DNA of 64,000 bases from Conoideocrella luteorostrata (taxonomy: Eukaryota; Ascomycota; Sordariomycetes; Hypocreales; Clavicipitaceae), in NCBI GenBank assembly GCA_032433595.1, contig JASWJB010000120.1, forward strand, positions 52,060 to 116,059, read 5' to 3'. Position 1 is the stretch's first letter, and every line of letters begins with the position of its first letter. The position numbers and the translations under genes are program-made. This document shows positions 1 through 12,744 of this stretch, in pieces. The notes below the pieces were generated by a model. The model saw only the letters and a program-made list of their open reading frames with translations, made no database searches and was not told where the DNA came from.

Positions 1-43
1 ATCAGCTTCCGATGTCATGAATATGTTGTTGTTGGGGCCCTAC

Positions 44-348
44 CATATGCCGACAGCACGGTGTAAGAGAACGTGTTCCCGCGCACCATTTCCCATTGCG
101 CAGAGATCAACAACCCAATAGCTGAAACAAAGCATAGATTCCCAATGAACAGAGTTTGCGACGAAACGTTGCGGAGATTCATCATAGCCAACGAGATGGG
201 GAAAAGCGTAGTGCCAAACCCTCCCATTGCTAATGGCGCCTGCTCAAATAATATGATTAGGTATTTCTCCACCCTTGGAATCAGCTTCAGGACCAGCATT
301 GGGGTTTCTTACAGGGTCTGCATAGCGAGTCTCACGATTCATAGACAT
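44..348 (-). CDS. GPR1/FUN34/YaaH-family transporter, partial (runs off left edge)
   Basis: This is the N-terminal part of a membrane transporter of the GPR1/FUN34/YaaH family, whose members move acetate, succinate or related monocarboxylates across membranes. Exon 1 (348-313) encodes 12 residues ending in ADP. An intron (312-240, GTAAGA...GAGCAG) joins it in frame to exon 2 (239-44), giving the family signature DP|APLAMGGFGTTL followed by a hydrophobic segment and then the second signature WEMVRGNTF...SAYG. A good donor (GTAGGG) begins at 43, so the next exon lies outside the window. An in-frame stop just upstream of the ATG limits the N-terminus to a very short tail, shorter than is usual in the family. 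The family call rests on both signature blocks. The substrate cannot be inferred. Confidence 0.72.
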
Positions 349-1278
349 CTTCAATGCTCTGGTCTAACTTTCGGGCACGGACAGTTCGGGAGCCGTCTTG
401 GTAGCTGCGAATCGTTCTACGAGGAGATGCCGCTTCACCAACAGCAGAAACGAATAAAACAGAGAAGTAAATAGTTATATGATCTCGCCGGCAGCTTCTC
501 AAGCAAGTGGGCTCCCCGACATAGTTTTTGATGCCCCACTTACAGGTACTTCTGTTCCTCACGAGACCGAAATTTTGACACTTGATTGCGGTAATCAGGT
601 CGGGCTTGGGCATCCTTTAGGGAGTTATCGGGTAGGCTTGAGCTTGGTGGTGCGTCCGTAGTCCGACTACCGTAGCGCCCGACAGCCCGGCCGTGCCCGT
701 TCTGGCTCTAATCAGTTCTCGCCGATATGCCGGCAAACTGGGGCTGGGCGATGGGATGGATCTCGGAAGCAGGAGGTGCTGTGTAGTTGTTGGTCGTTTC
801 AGCGTGTTCTAGGTCTGCGAGTGCATTTGCCCGAGGCAGCCGCCTCAAATTCTAGTGTTCCGGATCTGGATGAGCGATTTATGTTCCGACACTGCGGACG
901 GAATGTTCACGCGGGGTTTGGTGTGTGTTGCTTCTTTTCTTCTCTTCGCTTCTCTTCGCTTGAGTCGCCTCGAAGCGGAGAAAGAAATGGCTTCAACCTG
1001 TCTACCCCGCGCGATGAGCGTTGAAGAATGGTCGGCAGGCTTGCATGCGCGGCCGACATGGGGCAAGCTAGGGGCGACTATCAAACAGTCATACTCGGTT
1101 CTGTCAACCTTGCATCTGTTCGAGGCCCAAAGTCGCGGGTTGTCGTGCACCCCACAGAATAAATGACTCTGGACGCCAATGCTGGTAGCGCTGAAAGACC
1201 CCAAGGCTTCCCCTCGAAGCCTTCTCCGTAGCGGCCGCAGGGAGTGGAGCACCTCCAAGTTCGAGCCTCCTCCCCATG
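349..1278. other. intergenic, no gene seen
   Basis: No ORF here has recognisable protein character. The overlapping short ORFs on both strands between 776 and 1258 look like chance. A short TTCTCTTCGCT direct repeat lies at about 939-960. This is probably the upstream region of the transporter at 44-348. Confidence 0.5.
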
Positions 1279-1593
1279 TGTTGCGTTATGTGCCTTTACA
1301 TAGATATGAGGTGAAGGAGCAATTTACAATAGTGGAAATCGGCAGGAATAGATGAATTTGATGAAGAGACCGAAGAGTGGTGGATTCTGACAATGATGAT
1401 TGTAATGATGATGCTGCCCTCTGAAAGGCACCGTGACCCTTCTATATAGTCCTTCAGCAACCGGAATATTCCCTTGAATTTAGTGGTCTTAGGCCTACAT
1501 TCCTTGGCATCGTGCCACCTTCTTCCACTATCGTACGAATCTAGCTAATACAAGCCATCGGTCATTTCCGAAGGTGGCACTCTAATCTCAACA
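1279..1593 (+). mobile_element. diverged solo LTR (Copia/Gypsy type not resolved)
   Basis: The segment starts TGTTGCGTTATG and ends TCTCAACA, so it has the TGTTG...CAACA inverted termini of a fungal LTR. Its first ~150 bp align with the LTRs at 1651 and 14780 (shared blocks GCAATTTACAATAGTGG and AATCGGCAGG, then GATG-rich sequence). The 3' half differs. The flanking pentamers (CCATG / AATTG) do not match, so the target duplication has decayed or the end is misplaced. Confidence 0.55.
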
Positions 1594-1650
1594 AATTGCC
1601 TGTCTGCTATAATACTGTACATCGCGAATTCGCGCGCAAGTGCCTCAATG

Positions 1651-1975
1651 TGTTGCGTTATGAGCATTCATGGGTAATTTGCAACAGTGGCAACCGGCAG
1701 GGCTAGAAGGATTGAATTGAATTAATTGAATTAATGACTGAAGAATGATGTTGATGATATCTGGCGATGATGCTAACCTTTCTAAAGAGCTCTACAATCC
1801 TCCTATTTATGGCTCTCGTGAGCTCTCGTAATTCCCTTGATATCAGTGCCTCAGGCACTGATATCTAGGCTTCCCGTGTATCCTAGGACCTCAAACCTCC
1901 GAATTGTCACAGCACCCCTTCGCTTAGCTCTTTACGGCACTCATCTAACCGAAAGAAGAAATTCTCGTCTCAACA
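1651..1975 (+). mobile_element. solo LTR, 325 bp, with 5-bp target duplication
   Basis: It begins TGTTGCGTTATGAGC and ends CGTCTCAACA. The pentamer CAATG occurs immediately before (1646-1650) and after (1976-1980), a perfect 5-bp target-site duplication. No internal retrotransposon sequence is attached, so this is a solo LTR left by LTR-LTR recombination. Inside it is a perfect 12-bp hairpin, GATATCAGTGCC-TCA-GGCACTGATATC (1839-1865). Confidence 0.85.
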
Positions 1976-2349
1976 CAATGATGAAGCCATGGAGTAGACT
2001 AAATAGATTGTGACAGCCATCATCAGTTTAGGCAAACACATAATAAATAAAGTTTAGTTAAAAAATTCGAAGCAATCTATCTAATAAATGCCTTTTTTGT
2101 TATATTTTCTCTTCGCTATTCAAGGACTTATACCAGTTGATGGGCTTATACTAAATACTAGCCGTACTTTACTCTCAAAGAAGTTTAATCACGTAAAAAT
2201 AAAAATAAACAAATATTGTAATATTGTCGCCTTGAATAAGCGACCTGAGAACAATAATTAGCGCCCAGCCGGCTCGCTGGAGCCGAAGCCAAGAAGATGA
2301 ACTGAGTCACTGGGCTCAGCCCGTTACATTTTGTTGGACATGCAGTAGT
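1976..2349. other. AT-rich intergenic
   Basis: AT-rich spacer, especially 2035-2230, containing no ORF of note. It leads into the 3' end of the glycosyltransferase gene on the minus strand. Confidence 0.5.
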
Positions 2350-4881
2350 CTACAAAATGAATGAGGCCGCAAAGATCAGGCAAGTGAACACTGTAGACAA
2401 GGTGAGCTCAAATTCGAACCAGGCAGCTTGTCCGCCAAAAGCAATCTTCTTGCTTTTTGTTGTTGGATGAGCGACCATGGTTGTGGGGTCCCGGTCCAAG
2501 AGCTGCTCGCGCTCGGGCATCCGCGGGGGATCAATGGCATACCCGACGGGCGTCCACAATGAACTGCAAATAAAGATGAATGTCAAGGGCGGCCAGAAGG
2601 CGTGTGTTACGAGGCAAGTCAACAAGGGCCGTATTTCTTTGTTGTTGACGATGCATCGCCACGTCGTCAAAGTGGCGGCCACGAGCGTCAGGTAAACGAA
2701 TGCAAGGTGAAAGATGCCCATGTAATTAATCAGAATAGTGGACATGCGACGCAACATGCTCTTCCGCAAAGCAGAGTCGCGCTCGTTCAAAGTAGAGGCG
2801 AGAGAACCGGTGGGCTTGAAGGCCTGGACCTGACCGCCCAGGCACTTGGGCAGTATAAACGCGCGGATCAGGCAAAGAGCGATGTAGGGTGACATCCAGA
2901 GCTGATAACGGGACCCTCTTTGACCGGTGTGGTAGCCGGCGGGACAGAAAAGGACAAATTCGCACAGCCGATTGCTGATTGTGGTGGCAAAACAGGCACG
3001 AATAAGCCAACGAAGCTGGTCATCGCCGACATAGGCAACCAGAGGTTTGCCCATGGCCAAAATAATCGGGATGGCAAAGAGTGAGGCGGTAAGAAGTATA
3101 GTGCATAAGCTCAGCAATGCATACAAGAAGCCAGAAAACCGTTGAGCAAAAGACATACAACGAATCTTATCGCCCCAGAGACAGAACTTGAGCTTGAAAG
3201 ATGTATCAACAGTTCCGATAGCCCAACGAGTACGCTGTTTCAGGTGGCTTCCGAAATCATCGGGTACTGTGCCGAACTGAAGTGGCTCATGAACATAAGC
3301 AGTCTTCCAGCCCTTCCCAAGCATGAGCGTCGAGGTGGCAACATCTTCAGCGAGAGAACCAAGAGGGAAATTGCCAATATCGTCAAGTGCCTCGCGACGG
3401 ACCACATAACCGGAGCCGGTACACCAGGCCACACCCATAGAGTCCTTGATTGGCTCGATGACGTGGACAAAAAAGTCAAGACTTTGGGCCAGAGGGTCAG
3501 AGGGAGGCGTGTTGTAGAAGAGCTGCGGAGGACAAGCGAGCGCTACCTCGGGATCTACCAGTAAATGAGGGAGAATTGCTCGAAGCCAGTCGCGCTCAGG
3601 AATCTTTTGCGTACAATAATATTAGCTCCTCTCATTAAAAAAAAAAATCAATTCATTTGAATAATATGGCTTCTTGATCAAACACGTACCATGTCCGCAT
3701 CCAGGGCAGCCATGAATTGGCCAGAACCGCCAGGAAGTAAATGAGTCTGGCCAAGACCGTAGTTGAGATTACCTGCCTTGAAATGAGGAGGCTTTCCAGG
3801 TATCTTCTCACGGGCCATGTAGTAAAGATTAGGGCAAACCATGGCCAAACGGTTGACAGACGTTCTTAGACTTTCGGATTTGCCATCGTCCAGAACAATA
3901 ACGCGAAATCTTTCAGGGGGGTAATCGACGTCGCAAGCGCCACGAACTGTGTCCATAACTACATCGTCGCCCTCTCCGCAGCACGTGACGAATATGTCAA
4001 CGGTGGGAACTTTATAGCCGTTCAGTCGGAGCTTGGGTCTGTATCGCTTCTTCATCGACATCAAAGTCCAACTATTGTGCATCATAGATGGAAGAGCCAC
4101 GGCAATTTCGACAGCGATGAAAACCCACGCTGCAGCGTAGATGGTATCTTGTGCATTTTGGGCCCAGATGACGCAGGCAATGCGCAAGGCCAGGTAGGAG
4201 AGATATAAGCCAGTATTGGCGAACATCAAGACCGGCATCAAGACATATAAGTGCCTTCTCCAGCCCCTCTTGAATTGATGGTTGTCTCGCTCATGCAAAA
4301 CGTCGATGGTGTCGACATCAGCCCAATCTTTGACTCCTGCCGGTGGTTGCGCTTGCTTGAGGAGATTAATGAGGCTGACTTGACTTTGGATCTATATACC
4401 GTTCCATTAGCTTTACTTCATGAGTGAGTTGAGAAAAAGCTGCAAACAGAATTATGTGATTGAGGGTTTGGACAGGACGAGAAAAGATGCCACTGACCAT
4501 AGGCGACGATGCGCTATAGTCCGTTTGGGTTGAAGTATCATACAAAGTAGTCACCGAAGAATTTACTGGAGCCTGGTTTCCACTATTGCATGATCGCAAA
4601 CTAGAACATGACCCAGCAGAGTCATCCGAAAGAAGATGGGCATTACAACGGCTGGTAGTCGAAGGCGGCCTGCTGGGAGCCTCAAAATGCTCTGTAAAGA
4701 AAGAACGATCCCTTGGGTGGTTAGAGCTTCGCCGTTCAGAACTTGGGGTTAGACTGGCTCTCGCAAATCTGTTAGAGAATTCCTCGACGGGAGAATCCAG
4801 TTGCTGATAGCGGTGATTAGCACCTTGCCGCTGGAAGCAATCAACTTCCAGCAATTCCTCCTCCTCCGAGTGCCTCTTCAT
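2350..4881 (-). CDS. cellulose synthase-like glycosyltransferase, family GT2
   Basis: A polytopic processive glycosyltransferase that would build a beta-glucan from a UDP-sugar at a membrane. Three exons (4881-4498, 4391-3690, 3603-2350) join in frame to 779 residues. The introns are 106 and 86 nt. The N-terminal ~130 residues are polar and Ser-rich. Two membrane segments follow, then the catalytic core: LDDGKSESL, the DAD metal-binding motif split from the next exon by intron 2, TGSGYVVRR, EDVAT and the QRTRW (QxxRW) motif. Several C-terminal membrane spans complete the fold. The D, D, D, QxxRW residues all appear present, so it looks active. Fungal relatives include mixed-linkage glucan synthases of the Tft1 type. 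Which polymer this one makes cannot be told from sequence alone. Confidence 0.88.
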
Positions 4882-7873
4882 TGTTGCAAAGAGAAGAAAG
4901 CCTACTGCGCAAGATCAGGACTTGAGTGCACCGCGCTAGTGGGATAAATTGAATAATGTCAAATTGGAATGGCTGAGAGGTAGCCACATAGATGCTCAAG
5001 TCGAGAAACAAATGGGATTTGCGCTGTTTATGATCCCGGTCTGATCAGCTACTGATCGATTATTTTGTTGGGAAATGGACAAAAAAATTTAAAAAAAAAA
5101 AAAATAAATACAAAAAATTGCGCAGATGCTTGTCTGAAAGCGGCTTGGGCTAGCTAGTCCCAGCGGGATGGAATGCCCTCCGGGACTGATTTAGCGCGGC
5201 GGGCGCCATCGCCGACCAAGTTGGAATACGGAGTAGTTACGGAATACTCCGTAGATCGGCAGGACAATAGCAAAATGTCTGATGGGTCCGACGCTACTCC
5301 GCAGAGGGTATGCAAACGGGCACCTGCTTCTCACTAAACCTGTTTTAGTAGCTTTGCTGTATGAAGTTAGGCGTACAGTGCGGATGTTGTTATCGAACGC
5401 TACGTGTTACAATTAAATAGGACTGTAGGGCTTCGCAAGCTTCTAGAGTGCTTAGATTAATGATGACTATGAAAAAGCTGAAGAATATCTATTAGACGTA
5501 GCAGGAAAGTAAAATAGGCACAGATAAAGCTTCGACCATGTTTCTACCGAGCATTGCGACAAGTCGAGCCGAGAGAGCCCACTTTAACAAAATTTTCCAT
5601 GGGTTTTAATTTGGAAAGACAGCTTTGCAAAGTTAGCTCTACAACTATTTTTCGCTGACCTATCAACTATTAAGATAAAATATAAACTCCACTTGCTGCA
5701 CCGGATTGATACTTGATGGGCTTGCGTGTTTGCTCCAGTAGTGGAACTGCTTATCGCTCCAATACTTCCTCGCCAACCGGTGTTCTTGCCTTGTGCGCCC
5801 GGAGCAAATGCTACGGTTTTGACTTGATGAGAAACTTTCTCTATTTGTTGAGTTAAATTTGCGGGGGGGCTCCGTTGTGTTGAGATGATAGACATGTCCT
5901 GCAAACAGTCACTACAACAATAGAAAATTGGTAAAGGACGCCTATATCTGCAGTTATCTTAAGACAGATAACGGCTGCTAATTGCAGTTCGCGCACGGAA
6001 AGCCAATCGATCGAGATCTATCGCCTCTTACCTGCACGGGCCCGGCCACGGCCGTCTATATCTACGACCGCTTTTCACTAGATTGGCCTCTAATTTAGTT
6101 GGCCAAGAAGCGCTAATCGATCTAGATATTTTGTCTCACCCACACGTGGGTCCAGATAAAGAGCAACTCTACTCGGAGCTATTAAGAAATACGCTAGAAA
6201 GCGCTACGATCCACATTCAATACGCACACATTACCACCACCACGCCCTGCCACACAGAATACAGGCATCCGCTTGGCAGCTGGAGTGATGCTCTGTCGCG
6301 AAACTCGTAATACTTCTATTCGCGTTTAATGGTATTCCCAGGCACCACGATGTGCGCGGGCCGCCCACTGCCCGGCAGCCTGCGTCCTTTAGCACCAACA
6401 CCCAAGGTAAATATTGTCATTCAAGACCTAATATTGTCATCCGGACCTTCTATTGTTGTCAATATGCCTGCCTGAATGTATTCCTATTGCTCAGTGCTAC
6501 AATACCAGTACCGTAGTCTTGAGGTGAAAAGAACGATGATCTCGGACATGCCTACTACGAAAGGGCTGGAAATCCAGTAGCTTCCAGATTCCGCACAGTA
6601 CAATATTTTTCACGATGCTCACGCCTTTTTTCGGCTATGGGTCCGTGAAAATGGACTAGCTTTTGCAAGGAGGTCAAGCAGTAATTATTGCGATATCAAT
6701 AGATAGCAAATTGCAACTTACGTGCTTTACGAATGCGACTGCGGGCGGCGAAGGCTTCCTAGGTCCACCGGCATCCGTCAAGTTAAAACCATACTAGCTT
6801 ATTACCCATTCCGGCATTCAAAGACAATATCGGAAATCATGTAACTGAGTGACATGGCCTTGCCGGGCTCGCTGTGCTGACTGGAAAAAAATTGTGAAAT
6901 TTCGTGATGTTAAGTTGCGTTGGGTGAAAGGGGTAGGTTTCCGGGAATTTTCATTTGATTTACGCGGTGGGGTGTGGCGACTAATTCCTCTAGGCCACAT
7001 GAGGGGATCGCAGCGTTTTCTAGCGTCTTTTTTTAACAGTTCCGACTACAGTCACCTTGGCTGAGACTGTCCACGCGGCGCACCGGTTTACCGGATTAGG
7101 CTTTTCTCTTAAATACAGGTGGGCCAAGAACCGCTAATCGATCGAGATCCCCCACGTGCGCCCCGTTGGGGCTGCCCGTGTTGCACCGCTATTTGCCGGA
7201 TTCGGCTCCTCCCTTTGACATGACTAGTCGGGACGCGGCGAAACAAGCATTCTGAGGCTCCACTAACTCTCCGAAAGATACTCTAGATAATCGATTCTCC
7301 CTAGTTCAGCTGATCAGGTGAGGGGCCGCTTGCTAGCAGCGGCGCTTGCCTTATCTTTTCCCGTTCGACTGACCAAACTTACCAGTTTCCAAGTATAGCC
7401 GCGGAGGAGATGCTCCGCGAGACGTAACTAGTACTATTGGGTTCGCAAGGATTAGCAAAATCCGCGCGAAAATGCTGATCCACTTGAACACGCATGCCAA
7501 AAGTGATGATGCAATGCCTAGCCATTAGAGTCCGCAACCGTTCTTGCAGGGCTGTGTCCCGGATGTTGGGATATGAGTAAATTTGGTTCTGATCCATTTG
7601 CTAAGATTGCCATAATTCTTGTATGGGAAGATCGGGTTTTGCAAGACTTGCGTCGTCCCAAGTCTCCCATATTAATATCTCCCTCTATAGCCAACTAACG
7701 ATTGAAGTAACATCGCTCTTCTCGCATCTCTATTGTTAATTTTTGCCCACCATACTGCGCGCATCTATCTCCGTTTAGGACCAGGCTTATCATCTATTCT
7801 TGATAGTTCAAAATCTTGAAGAGAATCGGAGATCTGACGAGTCGGGGCGCACGAAGGAAGCTCACAACCAGCC
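4882..7873. other. intergenic with low-complexity and repeat relics
   Basis: No convincing gene. It contains a poly-A tract (about 5085-5106) and an imperfect palindrome around TACGGAGTAGTTACGGAATACTCCGTA (5227-5253), a motif common in filamentous-fungal intergenic DNA. Between about 5990 and 7200 several mutually similar segments carry AATCGATC(G/T)AGAT, suggesting a decayed repeat. The ORFs at 5584-5904, 6083-6310 and 7379-7597 lack protein-like composition. Confidence 0.45.
6101..7148. repeat. 27-bp direct repeats about 1 kb apart
   Basis: GGCCAAGAAGCGCTAATCGA... at 6101-6127 recurs at 7122-7148 with only a few mismatches. A third, weaker relative (CCAATCGATCGAGATC) lies at about 6003. 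The spacing could mark a degraded insertion or a local duplication. Confidence 0.45.
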
Positions 7874-10362
7874 ATGTTGTCGGGTAGGACTTTTCGCCGG
7901 CCAGACCAGCCGCATGGACCTTTCAATCATCTCTTGCCTGAAACTCGCACCAAAAAGGCTGCTTCATTGCATGAACATGCTGGCAACTCCATGGATAGGG
8001 TCGCTGAGCAGGTCCCGGATGTGACCATGGGTCGTCAATGCTCGCAGCCTTGGTTGCCAAGCCACCGTCGTCTTTCAATGGCCGCTCGTTATTCAGTCCC
8101 TAACCTGGATGAATTACCCCAAAGAGTACTGCCTGAGTCGAGTAGACTGAGTATTCACCGGAATATCACGTCGCAATCATCTGGATCTGGCTCGTCCAAT
8201 TTGGTCACACTGAAGCAAGAAACTCCAGCAGCTCACCACGCCCACCAGCCGAGGACATTGATCCCAACCGTATATAACAACCCGACAGTGCAACATACAC
8301 CAAATAGAATATCAAAGCCTAAAACCTTACACTCTCTTTCATCGCTTTGGCCTGGTCCATTGATTAGAATTCCTTCGAAACTCAGATCCTTCCGAAAATA
8401 CTGGTATGTATTTCCCCATGTACTCTTTTCTTTTCATCAAATATGATTTTCACGCTAATTAATCTCCAAATCAGTAGGGGTCAGAGCAGAAGAAGCTCAT
8501 TAGACTCATTCTTCGCTGACGATGACCATGTTTCCATCAACGCCTCCACGTCTCCCTCAAGTTCTACCAATTGGGGTGGAAGCCGACATTCTTCCCCCTT
8601 GACTAGCGCATCAGGAACAACTCCAGCAGGCAAGACTTATCCGTCAGAAGCAGCATGTCACACACGACCCTGCTCCATGGAAACTCCGGCTATTCGAAGA
8701 CGGCCACTACCCAACAGAGCCCTCACTACATCACCACCTCCTTGTTTGCCTGACCTGATTGGGAGTCGTGCTTTAGGAACAGATTATATGGAAGAATATG
8801 ACTTTCTAAAAGCAAACAGTCAAGGCCGATGTCTTTCCCCATCTGAATCGGACTACCAGAATCTTGGCGGCTATAAATTTGGGACTTTGCGTATTACAAA
8901 TGACCTACCGAGACCAGCCACCGCACCACAAGGTAAAAGTGTTGGCAGCTGGCCAACGGGGTCAGCCAAAGCTTACAGCGAAATGAACATTGTTGGTCGT
9001 GATGCAACTGTCATGGATAATTCATTTAAGGTTGCCCCGAACATAAAGGTAGACCCTTTGGCAGGTCCACTTCAACCTGGACATGCCTTATGTTCCACCA
9101 GACGAAATTCTCAGAGAAACATACCAAAACTAACAACTAACCCAATTTCGACAAATTCATCTCTCAAGTCGTCCAAGTTGGTCCAAAATACTGAAGGGGT
9201 TTCGAGCTTTAATGCGCCCGTAAACTCCAGCCCGCAGATTACAATAAAGTCAGATGCAGGGGATCATCCAATTGGGCAGCATTCGAATACAGTCAAAAAT
9301 AGAGACACGCTATGTCATCTGACAAACAGCCCCGTCTCTTATTTAACTGGTATGCCCAACTTTTCTCAGCCCGCAACACCCAAATCTACCAGCAGTGTAC
9401 CATTCGCGTCGCCCCAACTACAGCGTCAAGCTGATGTTTCCCCCAAAAACATTAAAAAACAAATCAAATCTGAGCGTCGAATGTCTGAGAGCGTGCTACA
9501 TTCCCTTAAAAAAACGGTCAAGTCTCCTGCTTTAATTGGCAGAATGGATACTGGAGATCACTTTATTGTCCTGCCACGGATTCCTTACCTGAAGAAATCG
9601 AAGAAAGACACGAAACAATCAGCAAATATCACTCAAAATAGAGATGCTCAAGATATTCCCAGCATGCACGCAGACCTAAAATCGCAACTTAGGCGCCCCA
9701 GCAGTGATAGCTCCTCGAGAGGCAAACACGCGGAATCAATGTTCACTTCTGAAGATGTTGGTGAGACACGGAGATTTCAGATTGCTGGATCTCTCCGTAC
9801 TCCTCTATCTGAGCCTGCCACACCGCCATCTGAGACTATGGCCCAAGCTTGCGGCTGTCAAAAAGGATCTCCTCCCTCGAGCCCGGAGTATCAGAAGCAG
9901 AGATGGGCCGACCAGCGCCTAAAAGCACACCATGAAAACGCCAAGACATTCGTCGAGTTCGTTGGTACAGAACCAACTATTCAACCAGTTGTGCAGCGTG
10001 AGACTGTAAATATCGATCGCCCTCCGACTAGCACATCATTCAGAGGCGTGTTTGTCGACAATTCCGGGAGAATAAGGTATGAACAAGATGAAAAAGACAA
10101 CAACTACATGTCTAAAAGCGAGGAATCCACCAGAACAAGCATTCTCGCTTCGACTGCGGATTTAAGTGCTTTGTCTCCAGCAGTGGAGAAGCCGCAGGCA
10201 GCATGCTCACTGCAATCCACCTCGGTCGCGCTTGCGAATTCTACGAGTAAGGCTGGGCAGAATGTCTTGGAGCATTTACATTACGCGCGGATTTACTGTA
10301 CCATTTCAGGAAAATCATGGTTACAGGAACAAGGTATTGATCATCATTGTTTAGCGGTCTGA
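7874..10362 (+). CDS. long Ser/Pro-rich protein of unknown function
   Basis: Family not recognised. Exon 1 (7874-8403) and exon 2 (8475-10362) join in frame across a 71-nt intron (GTATGT...AATCAG with a GCTAAT branch), giving about 805 residues. The protein has no membrane segment or signal peptide. It is rich in Ser, Pro, Thr and Lys, with many SP/TP motifs, and is probably mostly disordered, as in fungal scaffold or signalling proteins. A more ordered-looking stretch lies near the C-terminus, around RWADQRLKAHHENAKTFVEF. The 3' end is uncertain: a GTAAGG...TTTCAG intron at 10247-10309 keeps the frame, and another possible donor at 10333 would change the last residues. The ATG at 7874 has good context and is the first in frame. 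Confidence 0.65.
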
Positions 10363-11520
10363 GCCCTCATGGTTTTCCAGTCAGCATAGATGGTGCGAGC
10401 CCGTGATGTTAAAGGAAAAAAAAGGGGGAGGTGTGGCACGGGTGGTGTCAAGATCAAGTCACTCACTCTAGGTAACAACAATGTTTATACGGCTTTCTGT
10501 AGGCAGCTGTACAATATGATGTATTTATTTCACGTGTCATTCTACTCTTTATGTAGAAACTCAATAGACTTTCATTTGTCCAAGCTCTCAGATAAGCGTA
10601 CTGTGTGACTTCGGAGACGCCATAAGAACCTAGCAAAAGATAAAGCTCTCATGAATTCCGAGCAGTCTCGATGCAGAGAGGCGGTAAGAAACTAGCAAAC
10701 GATGAAGCTCTCCAATAATAGCAGGAATAATGCGGTTCATCTAGCCTGCATCGAAAGACATCTAAGCGTCGCTCCTCGTTGAGTCTTGGGGTGCGGATAA
10801 CTTTTGCAACGGTCCCAGCTAAGTGTAATAATTACTATATCGACGAATTCTACGAGTGGCTTAAAGCTGAAGATTAGAAGGACAATACAAAAAAAGTGGA
10901 CCTCGGTGCTCGATTGATCTTGCTTGTTGGTGGGTTCGAAGCAGCTCGGAATTCAAGCAGGGGGTAGGACTTGGTGAGCAGAATGCGACGGATTAGCAGG
11001 ATCGATCAAAGACAGTCCCGACGTAAACGGGGTAAGTTTTTTTTTCTCGTCACTAGTAAATGGTTGCAAGTGAATGCTTGCGGACAGGCTGAATGTGGAG
11101 TGGTGGGTCCAGATCGAGATCGGCATCTATATCCATTCTTTAGTTCGGGTGTACCCGCTGTGAATAAAAGTACCAATAAGAATGCGGTAGAGCAATTAGC
11201 ATGTTCTTGGCGGCCACCCCGGAGTATTGGCTCCGCGTCCAAACCAGAGGTCCTCAACGCTTTCTTTTAGCGTTCTATGGGTTTGTGAACGCAACCGGCT
11301 GACTTACGTATGCCTACCTCTTTGGCATTTTCTTCTTGAAATGTCTAAATTGTGGTCCATGTTTGTCGTGGGTATTTACTTGTCGAACTCGCTCTTCTAG
11401 CTCACCACTTCATTCTTGCGGACATTAGACTCTCTTCCTCTCACATACTACTCGAGGCTGGTGCTACCAGTATTCCGGGCTACGAGTTTCAATTTCAGCT
11501 CGACACATCCTTCGGCAGCC
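10363..11520. other. intergenic
   Basis: No supported gene. Two near-copies of a ~25-bp unit (containing AACCTAGCAAAAGATAAAGCTCTC and AAACTAGCAAACGATGAAGCTCTC) lie at about 10627-10650 and 10688-10711. The segment 11280-11520 is probably the promoter and leader of the downstream GH12 gene, with CT-rich patches near 11395-11450. Confidence 0.45.
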
Positions 11521-12744
11521 ATGTTTAGATGGCTTGTTAGTGTGGCCCTCCTGGCGCTGCCTATCGTGACCACGTTTGGCGTTTTACTAAATTGGGCGGC
11601 CATAAATCATGCCGGCGGCAGACCGCTTCCGTTTTCTGAACATGGCGGTACGGATGGTTTAACACCGAGTGCGGATTTTGTGGAAATGAGATGTGACGAA
11701 AGTTTTGGTATTACGTCCATTTCAAAAGGCAATCAAGAATTCAGCAGTAAGTCAAGTCGGATATTCGTTACAACAAATGCAATAGTCTTCATCGTCCGCC
11801 CGACCAAGAAGTGAGTGAGGCTTACTTCTCGGTAGTTAACGCGAACCCTTGGGGCTGGCAAAAAGGTCAGCCGGGAGCTATCTGCATTCTGGTATGTGTT
11901 GATTGCTTTTTTGTGGCGATCCCCTTTTGCCTTATCCGCAGCATTGAGTGCTGAATCCACCAGGTAAACAAATTTGGTAATGAAACCAATGCCACGGCTC
12001 ACGGCGCACCACCTGTATTCAACGTGACCTGGCAGTACACCAAGGCTTCAGGCACACAAAATGTACGCGCTTATCCTAATGCGTTGGTCAAAAACAAGAA
12101 TTTGCCGGTCCAGCTAGGCCGCATCAACAAGTTCGAACTTGACGTCGAGTGGCACTTTTCATCAAAGAATGATAGCGTGGTAGAAATATCGAGAGACCAT
12201 GCAATAGAGAAAGACGTCAGTGCCAACGTAGCTATTGATATGTTTTTGGACAAGGAGGCTTCAAAATCGGGCTCAAGCGAAAAGGCTGCTTTTGAAGTCA
12301 TGGTATGGTTCGCCGACTATGGTAAGACAGCATGGCCAATTGGCAAGCATTCGGTGGATGACCGAGGTGAATCAGCTGTGAAACTGAATGGTACGGAATT
12401 GTAAGATCTTCCTTCTCCCTTTACCACCCTTACCCCCGTCCTAAATCTGCTTGTTTAGAAAGCGCATGGTTGACTAATTGATCCAAAGCCGACTCTTCAC
12501 GGGTAGGAATACGAATACAAAGAGAGAACAGCTTGTCTTCACATGGTTGGCTACTCAAAACACAAACAAGTTCAACGGCAGTTTGCTACCTCTCATGAAC
12601 GCCATTTTCGCCAAAGGCAACGCCACTTGGCCCCAGAAAACGGATTATCTGGGACACTTTGCCTTCGGTCAGGAAGCATATCAGTCTTCGGAGAATGTTA
12701 CCTTTTCAGTGCCCCAATTAGTAGTTGACATCGAATCGTCGTGA
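11521..12744 (+). CDS. secreted GH12 endoglucanase/xyloglucanase-like protein
   Basis: A glycoside hydrolase family 12 enzyme, expected to cleave beta-1,4-glucan or xyloglucan outside the cell by a retaining mechanism. Four exons (11521-11746, 11812-11891, 11964-12400, 12489-12744) sum to 999 nt, giving 332 residues. A hydrophobic signal segment (FRWLVSVALLALP) starts the protein. GH12 landmarks follow in order: NPWGWQKGQPGAI, FNVTWQY, ANVAIDMF, then FEVMVWFADYG, where the Glu at about residue 213 matches the nucleophile. In the C-terminal exon, FGQEAY has its Glu (about residue 310) at the acid/base position, where FGTEPF is usual. Both catalytic Glu residues are kept. The ~75-residue N-terminal extension makes it longer than typical GH12 proteins (about 240 residues). 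Confidence 0.85.
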
